In this document: positions 1-9,677 of the stretch, piece after piece
Layout: each line of letters opens with the position of its first letter
Numbering within the stretch: the first letter of the stretch is position 1
Assembly (NCBI RefSeq): GCF_030296015.1
Contig: NZ_AP027368.1
Span: 3,348,001 to 3,412,000, forward strand
Origin: Ferrimonas sp. YFM
GTDB taxonomy: Bacteria > Pseudomonadota > Gammaproteobacteria > Enterobacterales > Shewanellaceae
Length of the DNA stretch: 64,000 bases
Direction: 5' to 3'
Made by a program: the position numbers and the translations under genes
The notes under the pieces: generated by a model
The model's input: the letters and a program-made list of their open reading frames with translations, nothing else
Told to the model about the DNA's origin: nothing
Database searches by the model: none

Positions 1-1
1 T

Positions 2-190
2 GATCTGGTACTGCCCACCGACGGGTTCGTCTCCCCTTCCGATGTCGGCTTCTACCTGCTGGGCGAACTGTCCCAGCGTGAGGAAACCGTCCAACCTGAG
101 ACCAATCCCAATCCGGCGGCCGAAGTGCAGGAGCCCATGCCCACCACGGACACAGGCGGCACCCAGAACAAATATGGCCACTCACTCTAA
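2..190 (+). CDS. rcpA: RcpA/CpaC Tad secretin, C-terminal end only
   Basis: Only the last 62 codons lie in the window; the start is upstream. The visible part opens with LVLPTDGFVSPSDVGFYLLG, the segment that closes Tad/CpaC-type secretins, followed by a Pro/Thr/Asn-rich tail ending in a TAA. In the family, RcpA forms the outer-membrane ring through which the Flp pilus passes. The next gene begins 10 bases later and the rest of the Tad operon follows in order, which supports the call. The prepilin, prepilin peptidase and rcpC genes must lie upstream and cannot be seen. Confidence 0.8.
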   Translation, partial: DLVLPTDGFVSPSDVGFYLLGELSQREETVQPETNPNPAAEVQEPMPTTDTGGTQNKYGHSL

Positions 191-200
191 GGAGCGCGTT

Positions 201-476
201 ATGAAAACCATGGTTATCGCAGTTTCCTCAGCGCTGCTTCTGAGTGGCTGCGCAACAGACGTCATCTCCCAGTTCGAGATGGGAGAGGCAACCAGGACAA
301 TCAAACAGCAGGAGATCCTGGATCCCGATGCGGTGGCAAGGAATGCCGGCCGAGTGAGCAGCCTGGATGGCCAGTATGGTGTGGCGGTAATGGAAAACTA
401 CCGCACCTCCACCTACCGACCAGAGACCGCCCGCAGCGAATTTAAAGAGGCGAATCTGGGAGGTGAAAGCAACTAA
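201..476 (+). CDS. small Tad-locus lipoprotein
   Basis: 91 residues. The ATG at 201 follows a GGAGCG ribosome site and gives a lipoprotein signal with the lipobox LLSGC (Cys17); a longer in-frame reading from 42 would overlap the secretin and is rejected. The mature part is short and hydrophilic with no domain I recognise. Its place between rcpA and the pseudopilin genes suggests an outer-membrane accessory or pilotin-like lipoprotein of the secretin (RcpB-like role), but that role is inferred from position, not from sequence similarity I can demonstrate. Confidence 0.75.
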   Translation: MKTMVIAVSSALLLSGCATDVISQFEMGEATRTIKQQEILDPDAVARNAGRVSSLDGQYGVAVMENYRTSTYRPETARSEFKEANLGGESN

Positions 477-507
477 GCCGTTTATCGGCGCCACCTAGGA
501 GGCCACA

Positions 508-1851
508 ATGTTGAGAGCATCTTTCCAGCCCGCGAGCCAATCGCAGCGTAAGCAGCGGGGCTCTATTCTGGTGCTGGTCACCGTTGCACTGCTGACCATA
601 TTGATCATGGCGGCCATGGCCCTTGAGAGCGGACACCTGCTATTGAGCAAGACCCGCTTGCAGAACGCCGTCGATTCCGCCGCTCTCAGCGCGGCCATCT
701 CAGTGGTCAAGGAGGGCAACGACCACACCACAGCCAGACAGGATGGCATTGCCACCCTGCTCGCTGTGTTGGGTAATGCCGACTTCAGCCAGCTTCAGGA
801 GGACATCGACACCGCCAGTCTGACCTACAGCCAGAACCAGGTGGCGCCTCAGGTGGCGGTGGAGTTCTCCCTCCAGCCGGACCCCTTCATCGTTACCACA
901 GACACCAGTGCCGAGTATGTCCGGATAAGAGTGGAAAACGTCCAGCTGGCCACCTACCTGGGTCAGGCGATCAACATGGACAAGTTCACCAGTGCCTCGG
1001 CGGTGGCGGGCCCCAGTCTGCCCCTGGTGAACTGCTCCGAGAACGTACTGCCGATGATGGTGTGCGAGGGGGACACCCCGGGAGAGCCCTTTGGCTACCC
1101 TCGCGGCAACATCATGTCGATGAAGATCTCCAGTAAGCAGGACTCGGACATTGGCCCCGGCAACTTCCAGCTGATTCGACTGGGTGATAACTCCGGTGCC
1201 GCCGACATCCGAGATGCCATGGCGGGCGAAAACTCAGACACCAACTACTGTTTCGGTGCCACCGAAGGAGTCTCCACCGAGCCCGGCAACAACGTCGGCC
1301 CGGTGGCAACAGGCATGAACACCCGCCTGGGGATCTACCACGGCGGCACTGTGAACTCCACGGATCACCCCAGGGACAAGGACATCTGCGTCGGCGAAGA
1401 GCTGGACATCGACGACGATGACAACATTGTCTTCTCCTCTGACGGCACCATAGTGGATGGCACCGGTTCGACCCCGTCCCTGTACCGCTACTCCGACTAC
1501 GCCGACAACTACGTCGACAACACCGTGGATGGTGGCTCCCGCTTCCAGGACAGCTGCGCCGCCACCGGTGACAGCTGGGACAACAGCGGCGGCGCCAAGC
1601 GCCGGGAGTTTGCCATCGTGGTGGGCGCCTGTGACGGCCTGGCCAATGGCCAGAACAACGACATCGAATTCAAGGGTTTTGCCTGCTTCTATTTCATGCA
1701 GGAGGTGATCCAGAAGGGCAACCTGGCCTACGTCATCGGCGAATTTGTGGATGACTGCACCGGCACGGGCAACCCCACCCAGGACACCTCGGCCAGCGAT
1801 GGCCCCTTCACCATAGTCCTGTACCGGGACCCGGACAATAAGGATTCATGA
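508..1851 (+). CDS. TadG-like pilus assembly protein
   Basis: 447 residues. A basic N-terminus (SQRKQRGS) leads into one hydrophobic helix (ILVLVTVALLTILIMAAMAL), then a sequence of the type seen in TadE/TadG proteins (LQNAVDSAALSAA), where the processed pseudopilin-like helix anchors a large periplasmic domain. The remainder is Asp/Gly/Asn-rich with about ten cysteines, which suggests disulphide bonding outside the cytoplasm. A GGAGG ribosome site precedes the ATG. The stop overlaps the start of the next gene (ATGA), so translation is probably coupled. In the family these proteins are minor pseudopilins or assembly factors. Confidence 0.75.
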   Translation: MLRASFQPASQSQRKQRGSILVLVTVALLTILIMAAMALESGHLLLSKTRLQNAVDSAALSAAISVVKEGNDHTTARQDGIATLLAVLGNADFSQLQEDIDTASLTYSQNQVAPQVAVEFSLQPDPFIVTTDTSAEYVRIRVENVQLATYLGQAINMDKFTSASAVAGPSLPLVNCSENVLPMMVCEGDTPGEPFGYPRGNIMSMKISSKQDSDIGPGNFQLIRLGDNSGAADIRDAMAGENSDTNYCFGATEGVSTEPGNNVGPVATGMNTRLGIYHGGTVNSTDHPRDKDICVGEELDIDDDDNIVFSSDGTIVDGTGSTPSLYRYSDYADNYVDNTVDGGSRFQDSCAATGDSWDNSGGAKRREFAIVVGACDGLANGQNNDIEFKGFACFYFMQEVIQKGNLAYVIGEFVDDCTGTGNPTQDTSASDGPFTIVLYRDPDNKDS

Positions 1852-2321
1852 TGATGGCACTGACTCGAGTAACGCGCAGCAAGCAGCGGGGGGTGGCGGC
1901 CATAGAAGCTATGGTCACCCTCCCCTTGCTGTTTCTGCTTTTCTTCGGGGTTGGGGAGTTGGGCCGGCTGATGTATCAATACAACCAGCTTAACTCCGTG
2001 GTGCGCGACGCCTGCCGCTACCTGGCTTCCCAGGCCTACACCGACTCCAACGGCGCCAGCGACCTGACGCTGCAAGCCAGCACCCAGAATACCGCCAAGG
2101 CGCTGGCTCTCTATGGCAAGAGCAGTGGCACCACCCCGTTGCTCGCCGGACTGACAGCCGATGACATCAGCATCGCCATCACCGGCGGCGATCTCATCAC
2201 CGTCACCGCCACCTACAACTGGACACCAATCTTCAGTGGCAACCTGGCGGGCAACTACGGTGAAACCGTGGATTACGACTTTCCCCTGACCGCCACCATC
2301 TCCATGAGGGCCATCCCATGA
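1848..2321 (+). CDS. tadE: TadE-like pseudopilin
   Basis: 157 residues. The start overlaps the previous stop by four bases. The N-terminus has the TadE pattern: a short basic stretch, GVAAIEAMVTLPLLFLLFFG with a Glu near the start of the hydrophobic helix (the position used by the TadV prepilin peptidase), then a soluble domain of about 120 residues. Members of this family are minor pilins needed for Flp pilus assembly. Its stop again overlaps the next start (ATGA), showing a tightly packed operon. Confidence 0.8.
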   Translation: MMMALTRVTRSKQRGVAAIEAMVTLPLLFLLFFGVGELGRLMYQYNQLNSVVRDACRYLASQAYTDSNGASDLTLQASTQNTAKALALYGKSSGTTPLLAGLTADDISIAITGGDLITVTATYNWTPIFSGNLAGNYGETVDYDFPLTATISMRAIP

Positions 2322-2800
2322 AGATGATGCAGCGTCGACTCAAGCAACAGAAAGGGGTGTATGCGGTGGAGTTTGCCATCGTCGCCACCATTGTATTCAT
2401 AGCCATCTTCGCCTGTCTGGAGGTGTCCCGGCTGATGTTCTCCTACAACGTGCTGACCGAGGCCTCCAGGCGAGCCGCCAGGCTGGCGACCGTGTGCTCG
2501 CCGGACCTGGGCGCATCCCCTGCTGCTCCGGCGGCCCTGGAGACCCTGGCTCTGTTTGATGGCACCGACTTTGGCCCCAATATCTCCACCGCCAACCTGA
2601 CCATTGAGTACCTGAAACTGGATGGCACTGCGGCCGCCAACTTCAATGACATCGATCTGGTCAGGGCCTCTATCACCAATTACCAACATACCTTCGTGGT
2701 TCCGGGTCTGACCTTCCAGATCAACTCACCGGACTTCGTCACCACCCTGCCCAGGGAAAGCCTCGGCAGGACTCGCTTCGGCGTCACGGTGTGCACATGA
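2318..2800 (+). CDS. tadF: second TadE/TadF-like pseudopilin
   Basis: 160 residues, starting four bases inside the previous gene. The N-terminal KQQKGVYAVEFAIVATIVFI is the TadE/TadF signature, with the conserved Glu followed by the transmembrane helix. The body resembles the preceding TadE in length and layout (LMFSYNVLTEASRRAARLA against LMYQYNQLNSVVRDACRYLA), so the two probably arose by duplication and work as a pair of minor pseudopilins. TadE versus TadF naming is by order in the operon. Confidence 0.75.
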   Translation: MKMMQRRLKQQKGVYAVEFAIVATIVFIAIFACLEVSRLMFSYNVLTEASRRAARLATVCSPDLGASPAAPAALETLALFDGTDFGPNISTANLTIEYLKLDGTAAANFNDIDLVRASITNYQHTFVVPGLTFQINSPDFVTTLPRESLGRTRFGVTVCT

Positions 2801-2823
2801 CAGAAGGCAAGGAGTATACAAAG

Positions 2824-4080
2824 ATGGATAAATCAAATACCCCCCTTCGCCAGGACCAATGGGACCAAGCGGAGGGCAAAGAGGCTCAGCAAGAGCCCAG
2901 GGCCAGAGGCCCCAAGGCACTGCCTGTCCCGGTGAGCGCACTGCTGGTAGCGGCCAACCTGACCGACCAGATGTCCCTGGTCGAGGTGCTGCGATCCACC
3001 CCCAACCTGAATCTGGACTCCTTCCCCATCAACCAGATCAATAGGGAGGTGCTGGACAGCACCCAACTGCTGATCCTGCTGGTGCCCAACAACGAACGTC
3101 AGGCGGTGACCCTGATCCAGAACTTCGCCAGTCGCTGCGATAACATGCTGATTCTGGGTAATGAGGCCTCCCCCGAAGTGCTGCGCACCGCCATGCAGTC
3201 CGGGGCCAACGACTTCATCCCCCTGGAGTCCGATCCGGCAGAGCTGACCAACGCCATCTACAAAGTTGCCGCCCGCATGGCGGAAAATATGGAGCTGGCC
3301 CCCACCATCGCCGTGGTCAACGCCAAAGGCGGGGCCGGTGCCAGCTTCCTCGCCTCCTCCATTGCCGATGAGCTTTCCCAGCGTGAGTCCAAGAAAAACG
3401 TTGCCCTGCTTGATGGTGACCATCTTCATGGCAGCCAGATGCTGTTGCTGGACAGCAAACCTCAGTACTACTTCCACGACGCCCTGTCCCAGGTGGAAGA
3501 GCTGGATGACACCGCCATTACCGGCCTGATGAGTCAGCTGGGCAATATCCACCTGCTGCCCTCCATGCCCTTCAGCCAGTTGGACAGCAACTGTTTCCAG
3601 TTCCAGAATCTGCCCACCCTGCTGTTCAAGATTCGCGCCCACTACAGCTCGGTGACCGTTGATCTGTCCCGGGGACCGGACACCTGGTCCCTGCCAATTC
3701 TCACCGATGCCCAGCACATCCTGCTGGTGATTCAGGACAGCATCGCCTGCCTGCGGGACGCCGCGTCGTCCATCCGCTTCTTTACCGTTCAGTTGGGGAT
3801 TCCTAAGGAGCGCATTCACATCGTATTCAACCGCTACACCCCCTCAAAGAGCCAGCTCACCCTCTCCGACGTGAAAGAGACCGTGGGCATCAACTCCGTG
3901 TACACGGTACGCAACGATTTCAAACGCGTCAGTGTCTGCGTAGATGAGGGCAAACGCCTCTCTGAGTTTGCCGCGAAAGAGGCGATCACTAAGGACATCA
4001 AGGCGATTTGCGACGACCTTCTGCCCTCCATGGATGACGACACCAAGGGCAGCCTGTGGGATAAAATTTGGAGACGATAA
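2824..4080 (+). CDS. tadZ: TadZ/CpaE pilus localisation ATPase
   Basis: 418 residues from the ATG at 2824, chosen because AAGGAG lies nine bases before it; in-frame Met codons further upstream overlap tadF and have no ribosome site. The N-terminal 150 residues look like an atypical receiver domain; residues from about 160 form a ParA/MinD-type ATPase with VVNAKGGAGAS. This Walker A keeps the first lysine but has Ala where the canonical motif has the second Lys, as is usual in TadZ. The family positions the Tad machine at the pole or membrane. Three bases separate it from tadA. Confidence 0.85.
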   Translation: MDKSNTPLRQDQWDQAEGKEAQQEPRARGPKALPVPVSALLVAANLTDQMSLVEVLRSTPNLNLDSFPINQINREVLDSTQLLILLVPNNERQAVTLIQNFASRCDNMLILGNEASPEVLRTAMQSGANDFIPLESDPAELTNAIYKVAARMAENMELAPTIAVVNAKGGAGASFLASSIADELSQRESKKNVALLDGDHLHGSQMLLLDSKPQYYFHDALSQVEELDDTAITGLMSQLGNIHLLPSMPFSQLDSNCFQFQNLPTLLFKIRAHYSSVTVDLSRGPDTWSLPILTDAQHILLVIQDSIACLRDAASSIRFFTVQLGIPKERIHIVFNRYTPSKSQLTLSDVKETVGINSVYTVRNDFKRVSVCVDEGKRLSEFAAKEAITKDIKAICDDLLPSMDDDTKGSLWDKIWRR

Positions 4081-4083
4081 GCT

Positions 4084-5409
4084 ATGGATGCCACTCAAAA
4101 CGATAATGACATCAGTAAGAAGCTGCTGACAGAGCAGGAAAACATCATTAAGAGGGAGTTGCACGATCGCCTGATGCAGCTGCTGGACGTCTCCCGGCTG
4201 GAGGCGGTGTCCGAGGTGGAAGCCAGGCAGCAGATCGCCAAGATCTGCAACGAGATCCTCTATGAGAACCCACGCCCGATCAATCTCAGCTCCAGAGAGA
4301 AGATCATCAAGCAGATCAATGATGAAGTCATGGGACTGGGACCACTGGAGACCCTGTTGGAAGACCCCACCATCTCCGACATCCTGATCAACAACTTCAA
4401 CCACATCTTCGTGGAGCGCTTCGGTAAGCTGGAGCAGGTGCCCATGCAGTTCAACGATGACCAGCACCTGCTCAACACCATCGACAAGATCGTCTCCGGC
4501 GTCGGCCGCCGGGTGGATGAGTCCAGCCCCATGGTGGATGCCCGTCTCAAAGACGGCAGCCGGGTCAACGCCATCATCCCCCCCCTGGCCCTGGACGGTC
4601 CCAGCATGTCCATCCGCCGCTTCACCGTGGACAAACTGACCGCGGAGCAGCTGGTGCATTTTGGCTCCATGACCCAGGCGATGTCCGACGTGCTCAATGC
4701 CGTGGTCATGGGCAAGCTCAATGTTCTGGTCTCCGGGGGAACCGGCAGTGGTAAAACCACCCTGCTCAACATCCTCTCCGGCTACATCCCCTCCGATGAG
4801 CGGATCATCACCATCGAGGACTCCGCAGAACTGCAGTTGCAGCAGCCCCACATTGTCCGGCTGGAAACCCGCCCCTCCAACCTGGAAGGGCGAGGCGAAG
4901 TCACCCAGAGGGATCTGGTGAAAAACTCCCTGCGGATGCGGCCGGACCGCATCGTTGTGGGTGAGGTTCGTGGCGCCGAAGCCATGGACATGCTCACCGC
5001 CATGAACACCGGCCACGAAGGCTCATTGACCACACTTCACGCCAACTCGGCCAGGGACGCCCTCAGCCGTCTGGAAAACATGGTGTGCATGGCCGGCTTT
5101 GATGTACCGGTGAAGAACATCCGTACTCAGATCGCCTCCGCCATCGACATGGTGGTTCAGTTGGAGCGCCAGGAGGATGGCAAGCGGCGGGTGGTGTCCA
5201 TCACCGAGATCAACGGCATGGAGGGTGAGGTGATCACCATGTCTGAGATCTTCGGCTTCCAGCGCCAGGGCAGAAACGAGGATGGGCAGATCCTGGGCCA
5301 GTACCGCGCCAGTGGCGTCATTCCCAACTTCCACGACCAACTGGCCAAGAAAGGGATTATCCTGCCCTTCGAACTCTTTGGCGTCGACAACAACATGGAC
5401 ATTCTCTAG
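4084..5409 (+). CDS. tadA: TadA/CpaF secretion ATPase
   Basis: 441 residues, the usual length. Walker A is GGTGSGKTT (residues 218-226), followed by the Asp box ([12 protein letters not shown]), the His box ([19 protein letters not shown]) and the long N-terminal domain found in CpaF/TadA type II/IV secretion ATPases. It supplies the energy for Flp pilus polymerisation at the cytoplasmic face of the inner membrane and is expected to contact TadB and TadC. The GGAGACGATAAGCT before the ATG gives a ribosome site. Ten bases separate it from tadB. Confidence 0.93.
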   Translation: MDATQNDNDISKKLLTEQENIIKRELHDRLMQLLDVSRLEAVSEVEARQQIAKICNEILYENPRPINLSSREKIIKQINDEVMGLGPLETLLEDPTISDILINNFNHIFVERFGKLEQVPMQFNDDQHLLNTIDKIVSGVGRRVDESSPMVDARLKDGSRVNAIIPPLALDGPSMSIRRFTVDKLTAEQLVHFGSMTQAMSDVLNAVVMGKLNVLVSGGTGSGKTTLLNILSGYIPSDERIITIEDSAELQLQQPHIVRLETRPSNLEGRGEVTQRDLVKNSLRMRPDRIVVGEVRGAEAMDMLTAMNTGHEGSLTTLHANSARDALSRLENMVCMAGFDVPVKNIRTQIASAIDMVVQLERQEDGKRRVVSITEINGMEGEVITMSEIFGFQRQGRNEDGQILGQYRASGVIPNFHDQLAKKGIILPFELFGVDNNMDIL

Positions 5410-5418
5410 GAGGCGGCC

Positions 5419-6393
5419 ATGAGCATTGAACTGATCTTCCTCGGCTGCGTGTTCGCCGCCGTACTGCTGCTCTCCCAAGCCTTGTTCCTGCCTGTGTACC
5501 GCCCCCAGCGGGGCGACACCAAGGTGATCAAGGAGCGGCTAAAGCAGTTGGCCAAGGAGAAAGGAGACGACGAGGAGAATCTGTCTCTGCTCAGGCGCAA
5601 CCGACTGCAGAAGACCTCAGCCCTGGGCCGGCAGCTGGAAAGCTACGCCTTCATCCAGAACCTGTCATTCAAACTGGAACAATCCGGGTCCGCCTATCTG
5701 GGCCACCAGTATCTGATGATGGCCCTGTTTTCCGCCCTGGTGCTCACCACCCTCTGCTGGATGTTCACCAATGACATGCTGTTTTGCATCATCACGGCAG
5801 TACTGACCATCACCCTGTTCCACATGAAGCTCAACCGGGATTTCGATAAACGTATGGAGGCGATTGAGACTCAGTTTCCCGAAGCCCTGGACATCCTGCG
5901 CCGGGGTCTGCAGGCCGGCTACGCCTTCTCCGACTCCATCAAACTGGTGTACGAGGAGATGGAGGGCCCCCTGGCCTTCGAGTTCAAGCTGATGTTTGCC
6001 GACATCAACTACGGCAAGGACACTAAGCGGGCGCTGCTGCGCTTCATCGAGCGAGTCCCCTCTGTCTCCGCCATGGCCTTCTCCTCTGCGGTGCAGGTGC
6101 AGAAGGAGACCGGCGGTAACCTGGCAGAGAACATGAAAAACCTCTCTCGCATCATCCGTCAGCGCTTCACCTTCAAGCGCAAGGTGAAATCCATGTCGGC
6201 TGAGGGACGCATGTCCGCCTGGGTACTGGTGCTGATGCCCCTGGGCCTGTTTGCCTTCCTGTTTCTGACCTCACCTAGCTACGCCAGAGAGCTGACCGAC
6301 AGCCCCGATGGCCACCGACTGATGATATATGGCGCCCTGGGCATGCTCATCGGCACCTACTGGATTGGCCGACTGATTCGCATTGAGGTGTAA
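5419..6393 (+). CDS. tadB: TadB inner-membrane platform protein
   Basis: 324 residues with an N-terminal helix, two central membrane segments (about residues 95-135), a type II secretion F domain with FPEALDILRRGLQAGYAF, and two membrane helices near the C-terminus. This is the TadB layout. It forms the platform with TadC on which TadA acts. A GGAGG site precedes the ATG; two bases separate it from tadC, which implies translational coupling. Confidence 0.9.
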   Translation: MSIELIFLGCVFAAVLLLSQALFLPVYRPQRGDTKVIKERLKQLAKEKGDDEENLSLLRRNRLQKTSALGRQLESYAFIQNLSFKLEQSGSAYLGHQYLMMALFSALVLTTLCWMFTNDMLFCIITAVLTITLFHMKLNRDFDKRMEAIETQFPEALDILRRGLQAGYAFSDSIKLVYEEMEGPLAFEFKLMFADINYGKDTKRALLRFIERVPSVSAMAFSSAVQVQKETGGNLAENMKNLSRIIRQRFTFKRKVKSMSAEGRMSAWVLVLMPLGLFAFLFLTSPSYARELTDSPDGHRLMIYGALGMLIGTYWIGRLIRIEV

Positions 6394-6395
6394 CC

Positions 6396-7373
6396 ATGGA
6401 CTATCTGTTAAGCCTGATCACCGAACAACTCAACGATCCCACTCAGGCGCTGTATGTGGTCTACGCCATCGCCGCCGCCGCCGGGGTCACCCTGGCCTTA
6501 GGCATCGGCCAGATCCTCAGCGGCCTCTATTCTCCGACCCGCAAGCGCCTGGCTCAGTTGAAGATGCAAGAGGGCCCTCAGGTCACTATGGAGCAGGACT
6601 TTGACCAGTCCCTGGAGCATGGCCTCTCCGGCAAGAAGCACCAGGAGCTGATTGGCCGCTTCGCCTTCGGCAACGAAGACACACGTAAGCGACTGATCCA
6701 TTCGGGCTTTCACTCCAATAGTGCCCTGGCCATCTACAACGGCTGTCGTATTCTGCTGTTTGTGGGCGCCGCCATCGGCTCCCTCTATCTGCTCAAGGCC
6801 TTCCCCGACACCTCCAGGACCATCCTCTTCTATGGCATCGCCGTGATGATGGGGGCGGCATTCATCCTGCCCTCCATGGTGCTGGACCATTTGGCCAATC
6901 GACGGATGCGCAAGCTCAAGGTGGGCTTCCCTGATGCCCTGGATCTGTTGGTGGTCTGCTGCGAAGCCGGGCTGGGATTGCTGGCGGCACTGAACCGGGT
7001 CGCCACCGAGATTCGCCTCAGCCACTTCCAGCTCTCCGAAGAGCTACACCTGGTCTGCCAGAAGTCGCGTGCCGGTTTGCCATTGAACGTCGCCCTGCAG
7101 GAGTTCGCCGAGCGCACCGGCCTGGAGGACATCCAGGGGCTGAACGGGTCCATTACCCAGAGCATGCGCCTGGGTACTGGTATTGCTGAAACATTAAGGG
7201 TTTACTCTGAAGAGTATCGTGAAAAACGGATTCAGGCGGCGGAAGAGATGGCCGGAAAGCTGGGAGTGAAGATGATGTTCCCCATGATCTTCTGTATCTG
7301 GCCCTCCTTCTTTATCGTGGCCATCGGCCCGGCGATGCTCAAACTGGCTGAAGTTTGGGATGTGGCTTTCTAG
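6396..7373 (+). CDS. tadC: TadC inner-membrane platform protein
   Basis: 325 residues, paralogous in layout to TadB: N-terminal membrane helix, two helices around residues 105-165, a type II secretion F domain with FPDALDLLVVCCEAGLGL, and a final hydrophobic segment (MMFPMIFCIWPSFFIVAIGP). It follows tadB with two bases between. The pair is the inner-membrane core of the Flp pilus machine. Nothing unusual seen. Confidence 0.9.
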   Translation: MDYLLSLITEQLNDPTQALYVVYAIAAAAGVTLALGIGQILSGLYSPTRKRLAQLKMQEGPQVTMEQDFDQSLEHGLSGKKHQELIGRFAFGNEDTRKRLIHSGFHSNSALAIYNGCRILLFVGAAIGSLYLLKAFPDTSRTILFYGIAVMMGAAFILPSMVLDHLANRRMRKLKVGFPDALDLLVVCCEAGLGLLAALNRVATEIRLSHFQLSEELHLVCQKSRAGLPLNVALQEFAERTGLEDIQGLNGSITQSMRLGTGIAETLRVYSEEYREKRIQAAEEMAGKLGVKMMFPMIFCIWPSFFIVAIGPAMLKLAEVWDVAF

Positions 7374-7386
7374 ACAAGGACGCACT

Positions 7387-8412
7387 ATGAAAAGAATAAC
7401 TTTGATACCCGCAATCGCCCTGGCGCTCACCCTGGCCGGATGCGCCACGGCCCCTAATAAAGAGACGGCCCCCCAGGCCAATCCGGCGGAGTTGGTGGCC
7501 AAAGCTGAGAAAGCGGTCAAGCGGGGCCAACTGGACAATGCCCTGTCCCACTATCTTCAGGCACTGGAACAAAAACCCGGCGATCCGGCCATCCTGATGG
7601 AGATTGGCGCAATCCAGACCCAGCTGGGTCACACCGAATACGCCTTAAAAGCCTTCACCGATGTGCTGGAGCAGCAACCGGACAACGTCGAGGCCCTCAC
7701 CTCGCTGGGGCTGCACAAACTCAATGTGGGGGAGAATGAGCAGGCGCTCATCTACCTCAACAAGGCCGCCGATCTGGACCAACTGAGGTTGCTGACCCAA
7801 AGCGCTCAGGTGGTCGTCGGTGAAGACGCTCCCCTGCAACCCCTGGATGAAAGCTCACCGCTTCGCTGCTACAACGCCCTGGGCATCCTGAAAGATCTCA
7901 GCGGCGAATACGGCCAGGCACGGGATTACTACCGCCTGGTGCTCGCCAGGGCTCCCTCTGCCGCCAACGTACTCACCAACATCGGTTACTCCTACTACCT
8001 GGATGGCAACCTGCGCCAGGCAGAGATCCACCTGAGGCAGGCGGTGCAGAAACAGCCTGACTTCAAACGGGCCTGGAACAACCTGGGACTGGTGTACGCC
8101 AGGATGAAGCACTACAAACGTGCGCTGGTGGCCCTGAAGCAGGTGATGCCTGAGGCCGATGCCCTTAACGATCTCGGCTACTTTGCCATGCTCGAAGGCC
8201 GCTATGGAGACGCTCAGGAGCTGTTCTGGAAGGCGATAGACGCCTCCCCCATCTACTTCGCCAAGGCTCAGGACAACCTGGAAAAACTCAGGGAGCTCCA
8301 GGGCAAAGCCACCGCCGGTGCCAACCATTACCGGCCGGTCAGCCTGTTGCTGGAAGCCAAATACAAGGCGGAGATCAGCGCCGAACCCATCGATTCCACC
8401 TCCAATAAATAG
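7387..8412 (+). CDS. tadD: TadD TPR lipoprotein
   Basis: 341 residues from the ATG at 7387, which gives a lipoprotein signal with lipobox TLAGC (Cys19); an in-frame Met at 7360 would overlap tadC and hide the signal. The mature protein is made of tetratricopeptide repeats (for example AILMEIGAIQTQLGHTEYAL, AWNNLGLVYARMKHYKRAL). TadD is the outer-membrane-linked pilotin or scaffold of the Tad system. It is the last gene of the operon; a GC-rich hairpin follows within ten bases of the stop. Confidence 0.85.
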   Translation: MKRITLIPAIALALTLAGCATAPNKETAPQANPAELVAKAEKAVKRGQLDNALSHYLQALEQKPGDPAILMEIGAIQTQLGHTEYALKAFTDVLEQQPDNVEALTSLGLHKLNVGENEQALIYLNKAADLDQLRLLTQSAQVVVGEDAPLQPLDESSPLRCYNALGILKDLSGEYGQARDYYRLVLARAPSAANVLTNIGYSYYLDGNLRQAEIHLRQAVQKQPDFKRAWNNLGLVYARMKHYKRALVALKQVMPEADALNDLGYFAMLEGRYGDAQELFWKAIDASPIYFAKAQDNLEKLRELQGKATAGANHYRPVSLLLEAKYKAEISAEPIDSTSNK

Positions 8413-8418
8413 CCTGAT

Positions 8419-8442
8419 GCCCCCGGTTCGCTGACCGGGGGC
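8419..8442 (+). terminator. candidate terminator of the tad operon
   Basis: A perfect nine-base stem, gccccccggt-type arm at 8419-8427 pairing with 8434-8442, around a six-base loop. It sits just after the tadD stop. There is no strong T-run behind it, so it may be weak or Rho-assisted. Confidence 0.55.
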
Positions 8443-8547
8443 TGACCCACATTCACTTTTCTTCAACAGGGAGAGATCTACCCCTTTACTCAGCCATAAG
8501 TAGCACTGATAATCAGGATGATTTTCACAATAAGGAAGGATATGGCT

Positions 8548-8847
8548 ATGTGGTACATGATCTACTCCGAGGACGTTGAGAACAGCCTCCCACTGCGCAA
8601 AGAAGCTCGCCCGGCGCACCTGGCCCGACTGCAGCAACTGAAAGAGGAAGGCCGCCTGTTCGCCGCCGGTCCCCTGCCCGCCGTTGATGCGGAAGATCCA
8701 GGCGAAGCGGGTTTCACCGGCTCCCTGGTTATCGCTGACTTTGACTCCCTGGAGGCCGCTCAGGCCTGGGCCGATGCCGATCCCTACATCGATGCCGGTG
8801 TCTACGCCAAGTCCACCATCAAGCCTTACAAACTGGTACTGCCCTAA
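8548..8847 (+). CDS. yciI: YciI family protein
   Basis: 99 residues. I start it at the ATG at 8548 ([10 protein letters not shown]) because this matches the length and opening of Escherichia coli YciI and sits eight bases after AAGGAAGGA; in-frame ATGs at 8518 and 8542 are alternatives. The core [20 protein letters not shown] and [19 protein letters not shown] is nearly the E. coli protein, with the conserved His/Asp of the family. The family has a ferredoxin-like dimeric alpha-beta barrel fold; its physiological reaction is not settled. Probably co-transcribed with xthA, 23 bases downstream. Confidence 0.9.
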   Translation: MWYMIYSEDVENSLPLRKEARPAHLARLQQLKEEGRLFAAGPLPAVDAEDPGEAGFTGSLVIADFDSLEAAQAWADADPYIDAGVYAKSTIKPYKLVLP

Positions 8848-8870
8848 ACACTCAACAAACGGAATCACCA

Positions 8871-9677
8871 ATGAAGTTCGTGTCATTTAATATCAATGGC
8901 ATTCGGGCTCGGCTGCATCAACTGCAGGCGCTGATCGATACCCATCAACCGGATGTGATCGGTCTGCAGGAGATCAAGGTGGACGACCCTCAATTCCCCC
9001 TGGAACAGGTTCAGGAGATGGGGTACCACGTCGTCCACCACGGTCAGAAGGGTCACTATGGAGTGGCCCTTCTTACTCGTACTCCTCCTCGTGAGGTGCA
9101 GAAAGGCTGGACCACGGATGACGACGCCGCACAGAAACGGATGATCATGGCCACCGTTGATGGCCCCGACGGAGAACCGATACGGGTGCTCAACGGCTAC
9201 TTCCCTCAGGGGGAGAACCGCAGCCATGAAACCAAATTCCCCGCCAAGCAAAAGTTCTACTCCGACCTGATGGAACACCTTGGCCAACATCACTCGCCAG
9301 ATGATAACCTAGTGGTGATGGGAGACATCAACATCAGCCCCACCGACCGGGATATCGGCATCGGCGAAGCCAACGCCAAGCGTTGGTTAAAGACCGGAAA
9401 GTGTTCCTTTCTTCCAGAAGAAAGAGAATGGTTAAGCAAATTAGTGGGTTGGGGCTTAACGGACAGCTTCAGATATCTACATCCTGAAATTGACGACCGT
9501 TTCAGTTGGTTTGACTACCGTTCAAAGGGCTTCGATGATAACAGAGGGTTACGCATTGATGTGATCCTTACCAGCGAATCTTTGACGAAAAGGTTAATCC
9601 AGTCGGATGTGGATTATGATCTCAGGGGAATTGAAAAGCCCTCCGATCACGCTCCCATCTGGACCACCATTAAATGA
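8871..9677 (+). CDS. xthA: exodeoxyribonuclease III
   Basis: 268 residues, the same length as E. coli Xth. The Mg-dependent AP endonuclease/3'-5' exonuclease repairs abasic sites and 3' blocks in DNA. Key residues are in place: Asn7 (SFNING), Glu34 (GLQEIKV), the GDINISPTD motif with catalytic Asp and Asn, RGLRIDVIL, and the final SDHAPIW with the catalytic His. The long block [17 protein letters not shown] is typical of bacterial Xth. A terminator-like hairpin follows about 100 bases downstream. Confidence 0.97.
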   Translation: MKFVSFNINGIRARLHQLQALIDTHQPDVIGLQEIKVDDPQFPLEQVQEMGYHVVHHGQKGHYGVALLTRTPPREVQKGWTTDDDAAQKRMIMATVDGPDGEPIRVLNGYFPQGENRSHETKFPAKQKFYSDLMEHLGQHHSPDDNLVVMGDINISPTDRDIGIGEANAKRWLKTGKCSFLPEEREWLSKLVGWGLTDSFRYLHPEIDDRFSWFDYRSKGFDDNRGLRIDVILTSESLTKRLIQSDVDYDLRGIEKPSDHAPIWTTIK

